From JAYWGN01 sp043778255 (GTDB lineage: Bacteria; Bacteroidota; Bacteroidia; Chitinophagales; Chitinophagaceae), in the NCBI GenBank assembly GCA_043778255.1, contig JAYWGN010000058.1, forward strand, positions 6,938-70,937: 64,000 nucleotides of DNA. Reading direction: 5' to 3'. Shown piece by piece: positions 44,028-49,923 of the stretch. The notes beneath the pieces were generated by a model. It did no database searches. It was not told the DNA's origin and saw only the letters and a program-made list of their open reading frames with translations. Made by a program: the position numbers and the translations under genes. The stretch's first letter is position 1, and every line of letters begins with the position of its first letter.

Positions 44028-45038
44028 ATGTATGTTGTAAAAAATTGGTTATACTTAGTTGTAATAGTGCTAATACTAGGCAGCTGTAATACTAGTAATA
44101 AGCCTACATTTAACTTTGCAGCTGACAATGCTGTAGCCCACCTCAATCAATATATTTATAGTGATAGTGTGGCATATTTAATTAATAAAAGTAAGCTTAA
44201 AGCTGCAGTAGTGTGGAATCCTAAGCCAATTAATGGCAATTATGCACTAGTAGCAAAGGTGCAAGATAGTAACCAATATGTAGTAGTTATAAGAGGTAGC
44301 TTAATTGAATTTAGTAACGATGGTTTTCAAAATTGGGTAATGCAGGATTTTAACTTTTTTACCATGCAGCCATGGAAATATACCGATACTATTAAAGATG
44401 CCTACATATCTCAAGGTTCGTACAATGGGTTGCAAAATGTGTTGGCATTAAAAGATACGCTAACCAATCAAACTTTGGAACAGTTTATAGCAAACAATAG
44501 TAAGCAAAACACCTTCGTAATTTCGGGGCATAGCTTAGGAGGCAATTTGGCTCAGGTATTTGGGGCATATATACAAAAGCAATTGCCACAGGAGCAGAAA
44601 GGCCATATTAATATGGTAACATTTGGTGCATCGGCGGCAGGCAACAAAGCTTTTGTAGCCGATTTGGAACAGAAGTTTGCACAAGGCAAACGGTATGTAA
44701 TTACTAACGATGTAGCCCCTTATTTTCCAAGTATTGATGGTGTGGCTAGTATAGCCAAAATGTTGCCATTTGCCAATATATTACCCAACTTAAAGCAAGA
44801 TAATTTGCAAAATAATATAAACAATACACTCAATGGTATTGTAGATATTGCAAAAACATTTAACCTAATAAATGATAAAAATAACTATGCACAAAGTGAG
44901 TTACATTTAAAAAAACTGGAGTTAAAAATGCCCAAAGCATTAGAAAATAATGCTGAAATTGATGCATTTAGTAATGCATATTATTATCATAAAATTGATA
45001 GTTATGTAACATGTATGAACAGTGCTACTTTGAAGTAG
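44028..45038 (+). CDS. class 3-type lipase lipoprotein
   Basis: 336 aa from the ATG at 44028 (a GTG 6 nt earlier is also open). The signal sequence ends in the lipobox ILGSC. An alpha/beta-hydrolase of the lipase-3 type: nucleophile elbow ISGHSLGGNLAQVFGAYI, oxyanion-side YVVVIRGSLIEF and a later NDVAPYFP. The tail LHKIDSYVTCMN-like region may hold the catalytic His. Probably surface or periplasmic. Its stop is followed 10 bp later by the first hairpin repeat of the accessory islet. Confidence 0.8.
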   Translation: MYVVKNWLYLVVIVLILGSCNTSNKPTFNFAADNAVAHLNQYIYSDSVAYLINKSKLKAAVVWNPKPINGNYALVAKVQDSNQYVVVIRGSLIEFSNDGFQNWVMQDFNFFTMQPWKYTDTIKDAYISQGSYNGLQNVLALKDTLTNQTLEQFIANNSKQNTFVISGHSLGGNLAQVFGAYIQKQLPQEQKGHINMVTFGASAAGNKAFVADLEQKFAQGKRYVITNDVAPYFPSIDGVASIAKMLPFANILPNLKQDNLQNNINNTLNGIVDIAKTFNLINDKNNYAQSELHLKKLELKMPKALENNAEIDAFSNAYYYHKIDSYVTCMNSATLK

Positions 45039-45043
45039 CATTC

Positions 45044-45101
45044 GTCTCGGCGGGGTTTTGGTTTACCGCATTAGGCGGTACAGGCTTTGCCAAACCCTGC
45101 C
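45044..45101 (+). repeat. GTCTCGG hairpin repeat, copy 1
   Basis: After GTCTCGG (45044-45050), GGCGGGGTTTTGG (45049-45061) pairs with CCAAACCCTGCC (45090-45101), 12 pairs with one G-T and one bulged T. The loop contains a second palindrome, TACCGC-ATTAG-GCGGTA (45064-45080). No T-run follows, so it is not a simple terminator. Confidence 0.7.
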
Positions 45102-45329
45102 TTAAAGTAATGCAAAAAGTAAAAAATTTCGTAAGAGTGTAAATTATAATAATAAAAGTTCTTTGAAAAGCGATCACATTCTCTTAAATTGTGCTATAAA
45201 TTATGGCAAAAAATTATAGAATTTTAATGTTACTTTTAGTTTGGTTAATAAAATACCGTACCAACGGTACAGGCAAAAGTAATTATGAGGCACTGGGCAG
45301 AACCTAGCGCCAGTGTCCTAATTTCATAA
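45102..45329 (+). other. promoter-like module with tiny ORF, copy 1
   Basis: The 16-mer AAAAGTTCTTTGAAAA (45154-45169) recurs exactly at 45952. It contains TTTG followed after 19 nt by TTAAATTG, a near-consensus promoter. A 34-codon ORF (45203-45307) begins MAKNYRILMLLLVWLI and runs through a palindrome TACCGTACCAACGGTA (45254-45269). GCGCCAGT occurs at 45307 and again at 45350. No other gene is seen here. The short ORF may be a decayed gene start rather than a real peptide. Confidence 0.4.
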
Positions 45330-45518
45330 GTTCTGTTTGTTACAGACCAGCGCCAGTCGGTGGTTACTTTTGCAATTAAAAATAATAAAGGTATTGTGGA
45401 CGCTACAATAAGCTCTTCACTTTACTATGGTTCCTCTAGCGATGGTGTGGTAACTATTTATTTTTATTTTAATCAGTTGAGTAATAATAAAATTGGTTCA
45501 TATTACCCCAAATTATAA
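45330..45518 (+). pseudogene. orphan C-terminal coding fragment
   Basis: Open frame of 62 codons after a stop at 45327-45329, without a convincing start codon. It reads VTDQRQSVVTFAIKNNKGIV then beta-like DATISSSLYYGSSSDGVVTI, ending IGSYYPKL. The composition looks like real protein. It ends 6 nt before the next small gene, a spacing typical of translationally linked pairs. Probably the surviving end of a larger gene; family unknown to me. Confidence 0.45.
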
Positions 45519-45524
45519 ACTACT

Positions 45525-45827
45525 ATGATAGACTATAAAATTGCTTTATATATTTCAACAGATGATGAAAAACTAAAACCACTTTTTGGCGAAATGAATT
45601 CATTTAGCATTGAGGATATTTCTGATTATGAAATTAGCTTTCAAAAAATTTTTTCTGGTCAAAGTGATAAAGAAAATGTTTATTTAACGGTTTCAAATTT
45701 AGAGATTAAAAAAAATATTACAAAGGTGTTTTGGGCTAATGAATTAATTATAGAGGTAAAAACTATTGACATTTATGAAGTTTTTATTAAATTTAAATTA
45801 GCAATACAAGCCTGGAGTATAAGGTAA
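45525..45827 (+). CDS. small hypothetical protein
   Basis: 100 aa, acidic, no signal peptide or membrane segment: alternating beta/helix pattern (YKIALYISTDD, NVYLTVSNLEIKKNITKVFW, ending LAIQAWSIR). It starts 6 nt after an orphan coding fragment. The size, charge and position would suit an immunity-type partner of a lost effector, but nothing in the sequence proves that. Confidence 0.5.
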   Translation: MIDYKIALYISTDDEKLKPLFGEMNSFSIEDISDYEISFQKIFSGQSDKENVYLTVSNLEIKKNITKVFWANELIIEVKTIDIYEVFIKFKLAIQAWSIR

Positions 45828-46129
45828 TTAATTATACCCGGTAATGTATCAAACCTGTGTATGGTTGTATAAGTAATTGAAAAACAATATAAAGGAGATA
45901 GTAAAGTAGGTAAAATAACGAAAAACGAGTAATGATAAGTTAAGGCAAATTAAAAGTTCTTTGAAAAATGGGGCATTTCTTTAAGTTGTATTGCAGTAGC
46001 TGTAGTAAACTTGAGTATGCAAATAATAAATTGTAAACACAGCAGTTATGTAAAAATACGGTCTCGGTGGAGTCTTGTGGTTCTTGCCACAGACCCTACC
46101 GCTATATTAAATAAAAATAAAAACTAAAA
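45828..46129 (+). repeat. promoter-like module copy 2 with GTCTCGG hairpin copy 2
   Basis: The repeat AAAAGTTCTTTGAAAA (45952-45967) contains TTTG, followed after 18 nt by TTAAGTTG. Downstream, GTCTCGG (46061-46067) opens a hairpin: 46065-46080 pairs with 46087-46101 around TTCTTG, with one mismatch, one G-T and a bulged T at the same place as in copy 1. Relative to copy 1 the module has about 130 extra bases before its tiny ORF. No other gene is seen. Confidence 0.55.
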
Positions 46130-46255
46130 ATGTGTAGAATATTAATTTGGTTGTTGCTTTTGGTAACTTGCCGTAACGTTGGGGTCTCGGCAAAGCTTGT
46201 ACCCCTTTATGCTGTAAACCAAAGACCCGAAGGAGAAAGAAAACCAGTGGGGTAA
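46130..46255 (+). CDS. tiny hydrophobic ORF, paralogue of the ORF at 45203
   Basis: 41 codons: MCRILIWLLLLVTCRNVGV, then AVNQRPEGERKPVG. The RIL-x-LLLV start and the V-N-Q-R segment correspond to MAKNYRILMLLLVWLI and V-T-D-Q-R in the copy at 45.2-45.4 kb. It resembles a lipoprotein signal (LLLLVTC) with almost no mature protein. A third GTCTCGG motif (46184-46190), inside a GGGGT/ACCCC stem (46181-46205), lies within it. Expression is unproven; it may be a gene stump. Confidence 0.3.
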   Translation: MCRILIWLLLLVTCRNVGVSAKLVPLYAVNQRPEGERKPVG

Positions 46256-46299
46256 TAGCATATTTATAACTAGTTCTCTATTGCCATTAATAAGATTTT

Positions 46300-46554
46300 T
46301 TAATCCTCATAAATTCCACCTCTGCTACCTACATTTACAATTTCGATAATCAGGCTTGAGTCAAAAATATCATAAATAATACGGTAATTGCCTACTCGTA
46401 TTCTATAACCATTTCTGCCTGTAAGTTTTTTATAGCCGTATGGATGAGGGTTTTCTGTAAGCTCCTCTATGGCGTCTATTATTGAGGTATAGTACGGTTC
46501 GTTTATTTTGGCTAAGGCTTTAATTGCCTTTCTCTTATATTGTAGTTCGTACAT
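46300..46554 (-). CDS. RelE/ParE-family toxin
   Basis: 84 aa with the RelE-type fold pattern: YELQYKRKAIKALAKINEP, LTENPHPYGYKKLTGRNGYR and VGNYRIIYDIFDSSLIIEIV ending in GSRGGIYED. Members cleave mRNA on the ribosome or poison gyrase. The ATG overlaps the stop of the upstream antitoxin gene by one base (TAATG), the usual antitoxin-first arrangement. It sits in a repeat-rich islet. Confidence 0.9.
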   Translation of the reverse strand: MYELQYKRKAIKALAKINEPYYTSIIDAIEELTENPHPYGYKKLTGRNGYRIRVGNYRIIYDIFDSSLIIEIVNVGSRGGIYED

Positions 46555-46769
46555 TATTTACGCAGTTTTTTTCTTTCGGCCTCTATCATTTTCATAGCTT
46601 TGATTTTGGGTACAGAAGCCTCGTTGTCATTTTTGCTTTCGTCATATAACTTTATATCTTCCAATTCTTCTAGCTTATCTATAATAGTTTTAAACTCCTT
46701 CATAGGAAGAATAGCAGATATTTTTTTACCTTTGGTGTCGGTAATATACTGTGGGTGTATTGATAGCAT
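46554..46769 (-). CDS. antitoxin of the RelE-type module
   Basis: 71 aa. The N-terminal HPQYITDTKGKKISAILPMKE is the YefM/Phd- or RelB-like DNA-binding beginning with a conserved P-x-x-I-x-D type strand, followed by a charged helix that would wrap the toxin. It is translated just ahead of the toxin with a 1-nt overlap. Identified mainly by size and position. Confidence 0.8.
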   Translation of the reverse strand: MLSIHPQYITDTKGKKISAILPMKEFKTIIDKLEELEDIKLYDESKNDNEASVPKIKAMKMIEAERKKLRK

Positions 46770-46959
46770 AATTTTATTATTGAGCAGTTTTAATATTTTG
46801 TTGAAAGAAAGTTTTTGATTTTTTGTTTTGTGAGCATCCTGTTGTTCATATTCATAACAATACTTTTTTCTTTTTTAATAAGTTATTTTATATCTCGTAC
46901 ATAGTCTGTTGTTTTCTTGTATTTAGGTGTTAGCACTTTAGTTGTAGCCTTGCTATAAT

Positions 46960-47160
46960 TTATATTTCATCAATAATAACACCATGATAGAAATTTAATT
47001 TTTCTATAATATCGATTAAAGGCTCTACTAATGCCTTTTCAGATTTGTTAAAATGAGGAGATTTTGAGCCAATTTTATTATACACTACTTTGTGCATCAA
47101 TTTTTTATTTTTTCCAAATTTTTTAATATTTCCTAAAGTATTCACTTCATATATTATCAT
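46960..47160 (-). CDS. small hypothetical protein
   Basis: 66 aa: basic start (MIIYEVNTLGNIKKFGKNKK) and a helical amphipathic end (EKALVEPLIDIIEKLNFYHG). An exact -7 element 7 nt ahead of its ATG supports it as a real gene. No family recognised; it may be a remnant, as it sits in the debris-rich islet. Confidence 0.4.
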   Translation of the reverse strand: MIIYEVNTLGNIKKFGKNKKLMHKVVYNKIGSKSPHFNKSEKALVEPLIDIIEKLNFYHGVIIDEI

Positions 47161-47167
47161 TGTTATA

Positions 47168-47175
47168 CAAATTTA
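47168..47175 (-). promoter_or_regulatory. -7 promoter element of the 66-aa ORF
   Basis: Reads TAAATTTG on the minus strand, exact TAnnTTTG, very close to the ATG at 47160. Confidence 0.4.
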
Positions 47176-47227
47176 TCTAATTAAGATAAAATTATGAATA
47201 TTTATTTTAAAAGTAGTTTATTTCCCC

Positions 47228-47277
47228 ACTGGCGCAGGTCTATAAAAAGTATAAAACTAAAGCTGGGCTCTGCCCAG
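47228..47277 (+). repeat. repeat debris with short hairpin
   Basis: ACTGGCGC (47228-47235) is the reverse complement of GCGCCAGT at 45307 and 45350. A CTGGGC-TCT-GCCCAG hairpin (47263-47277) contains, on the minus strand, ACTGGGCAGA as also found at 45293. The remaining gap up to 47413 shows no gene. Confidence 0.4.
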
Positions 47278-47413
47278 TTCTTTATAGTTACTTTTTAGCA
47301 GGTATTCGGGTAATATAGTTTTTGAGGTTTGGCCACTAACTTGTGTATCACTTTATAATTTAAAATAGTTCTTCTACATTATGGCATCCTAAGTTCAATT
47401 CTCAAGTGCGATA

Positions 47414-48439
47414 CTAATACAACGTCCAAGTAGTAAGCCCAATTTGTGTAAATGTGTATTGCTTTACGCTACCGTTATATTGCTGCAAAGCCTTTACCAC
47501 ATTGTACCTTGTAGTGCCGGGGCAATAAAATATCATAAAGCCACCACCACCTGCACCACTTATTTTGCCACCTGTAGCACCTGCTTGTTGAGCAGTTTCA
47601 TATATCTGTTCCATTAAGGTATTACTTATATTTTTTGCCATCTTTCGTTTTTGCTCAAATCCATAATTTAGTATTTCGCCAATACTATCCAACTTGCCCA
47701 ATAGCAGTGCTTCTTTCATTTGGCTAGCTTGTTGCTTAAGTAAGTGCATAGCATTAATACTATCTTCATTATTAGCTTTTACATTTAATTGTTGCTCTTT
47801 TATAATGGTAGCACTTTCACGGCTTGTAGCAGTAAAAAATAACACTAAATTATTTTCTAATTCATATAAATAACTATCCCTAATTCTTAATGGGTTTACA
47901 ATTACACTATCGTTACTGCCAAATTCCATAAAGTTAACACCACCAAATGTAGCGGCATATTGGTCCTGTTTGCCACCTGCAAGTTGCAATTCGTTACGTT
48001 CTATTTGGTAAGCTAATTGGGCTATATCATAGTCGCTAAGGGGTAGCTTAAGTAATGCAACAAAAGCCCCTACAATAGCCACTACAAGGGTACTTGATGT
48101 ACCCAAGCCCGAACCTGCTGGAGCATCTACATAAGTGGTAAGCACAAACCCTGTAGTGGTAAATGTATAATTTTTTTGAAAATTATTATATACACCTTTC
48201 AACAAATCCAAAGTGCCATTTATAGGTAATTCATTTTGTAATTCAAATATTTCTTGTTCGGCTCTATCGGCAGCTATTAAAGTAATTATTTTCGTTTCGT
48301 TAGTTTCAATAGTAGCGTAAGCATACAAGCTAATTGTAGCATTTAATATAGCACCTCCGTGTAAGTCGCTATACGGGCTTACATCGGTACCGCCACCTGC
48401 TAAGCCTATGCGTAAGGGTGCTTTACTTCTAATTATCAT
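47414..48439 (-). CDS. hddA: GHMP kinase, heptose 7-phosphate kinase-like
   Basis: 341 aa. The start RSKAPLRIGLAGGGTDVSPY and the ATP loop APAGSGLGTSSTLVVA are those of D-glycero-alpha-D-manno-heptose-7-phosphate kinases; GGKISGAGGGGFMIFY is the third GHMP motif. These make activated heptose for glycans. Related fucose-type kinases cannot be fully excluded. Its ATG lies inside the end of the upstream glycosyltransferase gene (11-bp overlap), so the two form an operon. Confidence 0.85.
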   Translation of the reverse strand: MIIRSKAPLRIGLAGGGTDVSPYSDLHGGAILNATISLYAYATIETNETKIITLIAADRAEQEIFELQNELPINGTLDLLKGVYNNFQKNYTFTTTGFVLTTYVDAPAGSGLGTSSTLVVAIVGAFVALLKLPLSDYDIAQLAYQIERNELQLAGGKQDQYAATFGGVNFMEFGSNDSVIVNPLRIRDSYLYELENNLVLFFTATSRESATIIKEQQLNVKANNEDSINAMHLLKQQASQMKEALLLGKLDSIGEILNYGFEQKRKMAKNISNTLMEQIYETAQQAGATGGKISGAGGGGFMIFYCPGTTRYNVVKALQQYNGSVKQYTFTQIGLTTWTLY

Positions 48440-49577
48440 TACACAAATTTACTATTGAATTCACTAAATTGTCCCAACTATATTTTTTCTTTTCTTCTTT
48501 TATATTTTCAATATAAATGTTGGTGTTGGTGTTAAAAAAAGTAGTAATAGTAGCAGCAATATCGGTAGCATTGGGTTGGCATACTAAGCCTACAATGCCG
48601 TGTGGCACATTATTGGCCAATGCGCCAACATTGGTTACAATCATAGGTTTGTTATAATGGTAAGCTAAAGGAGTAACGCCACTTTGCGTAGCATTGCGGT
48701 AGGGTTGTATTACTACATCGGCAGCACATAAGTAATATTTCACTTCGCTATCGGGTATAAAGTTAGTTTTTTCTATTACACAATTATGCAATTCGTATTT
48801 GGTTATTAAGTCTGTATATTTTTTAGCATCTTCATAGTATTCACCAGCTATTACTACTTGTAGGTTGTGGTATAAGTTGGTGTTAGTTTGCTTTAGCATG
48901 TACAATGCTTCTAACAATATATCTAACCCTTTGTAATGCCTTATAAAGCCAAAAAACAACATTGTTTTTTTTGTTGTACTCAACTGTAAGTGTTGCTGGG
49001 CTTGTATTTGTGGTACGGCTTCGCCAAAATTATCGTATAGCGGATGCACAATTTGTATGGCTTTTGTAGTGGTAAATTTTCGCAAATCAGTCATTACTTT
49101 TTCACTCATAGTTACAAATGCATCAATTGGTTTTACAAAATATTGGGTAAATGGTTTGTCAATAAATTTTTGTTCATGTGGTATTATATTATCGGCAATA
49201 CATATTATTTTGGTATGTTTATTTTTTTTTATGCTTCGCAAAATAGTACCTAATGCAGGTGCCACAAACGGCATCCAATACCTAACTATTACAATAGTTG
49301 GTTTTTGCTTTTGTAGGGCTTTACCAACCTTGTACCAATTAAATGGATTAATGGAATTAATGGCTACAGTAATATCCAAATCCTTAGGTTTTGGGTCGGT
49401 ACTGTACTGTGTAGTACCCGGAAATAAAAAGTTAGGATACTGCAAACTAAAAGTAACTATACTTGTGTGGTAACCATTTGCTGTAAAGGCTTTAGCCATA
49501 CGTTCATTAAAGCTAGCCAAGCCACCACGTAGCGGATAAGCTGGGCCTATTATAAGTATTGATTTGTTGGGAAGCAT
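48429..49577 (-). CDS. glycosyltransferase, GT4-type
   Basis: 382 aa, two Rossmann-like halves. N-terminal GPAYPLRGGLASFNERMAKAF (G-x-G-G-x loop of GT-B enzymes), middle LLFFGFIRHYKGLDILLEAL-like donor-side strand, and the E-x7-E-like region AADVVIQPYRNATQSGVTPLAY. A cytoplasmic retaining transferase for surface glycan; the sugar is unknown, but coupling to the heptose kinase gene suggests a heptose- or LPS-related product. Confidence 0.88.
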   Translation of the reverse strand: MLPNKSILIIGPAYPLRGGLASFNERMAKAFTANGYHTSIVTFSLQYPNFLFPGTTQYSTDPKPKDLDITVAINSINPFNWYKVGKALQKQKPTIVIVRYWMPFVAPALGTILRSIKKNKHTKIICIADNIIPHEQKFIDKPFTQYFVKPIDAFVTMSEKVMTDLRKFTTTKAIQIVHPLYDNFGEAVPQIQAQQHLQLSTTKKTMLFFGFIRHYKGLDILLEALYMLKQTNTNLYHNLQVVIAGEYYEDAKKYTDLITKYELHNCVIEKTNFIPDSEVKYYLCAADVVIQPYRNATQSGVTPLAYHYNKPMIVTNVGALANNVPHGIVGLVCQPNATDIAATITTFFNTNTNIYIENIKEEKKKYSWDNLVNSIVNLCNDN

Positions 49578-49923
49578 TGATGCAAATTAAGGAATTAAGT
49601 AATGAAAAAATTAATTTGAAAATATTGAATTTAATAATAAGCTAATGTGCTAATACCGCATTAGGCGGTACAAGTTGTGCTATTTTGTTTTGAAATGGTT
49701 TAAATATTTTAACCTAAGTTAAATAAGCTGGTAATAAACATAGGGAATATCATTGAGTTTTAATGCTACAATTGTAATTTAAAAATAGTACAAGTTCATT
49801 TGATGCAATTGTTAATATTTTGCCAACTATTAATGGTTTTTATAACGTCTTTATGCAGTAGTACCTATATTTTTAGTAAATTGCAACTATTATAAAGGGT
49901 GCTTTTTTTTACAAAAAAAATAT
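49578..49923 (+). repeat. gene-free gap with TACCGC palindrome
   Basis: 346 bp. TACCGCATTAGGCGGTACA (49654-49672) is identical to 45064-45082 and forms a TACCGC/GCGGTA hairpin; it is the right-hand copy framing the 45-49.6 kb stretch. I see no gene and no consensus -7 element for the downstream gene. Confidence 0.6.

Noticed and set aside
43937..45300. rRNA-type leader suggested by the phrase AGTTCTTTGAAA
   Set aside because: The phrase recalls rRNA-operon leader sequence, but no rRNA, tRNA or processing stem follows either copy; it was kept only as a repeated promoter-like module.
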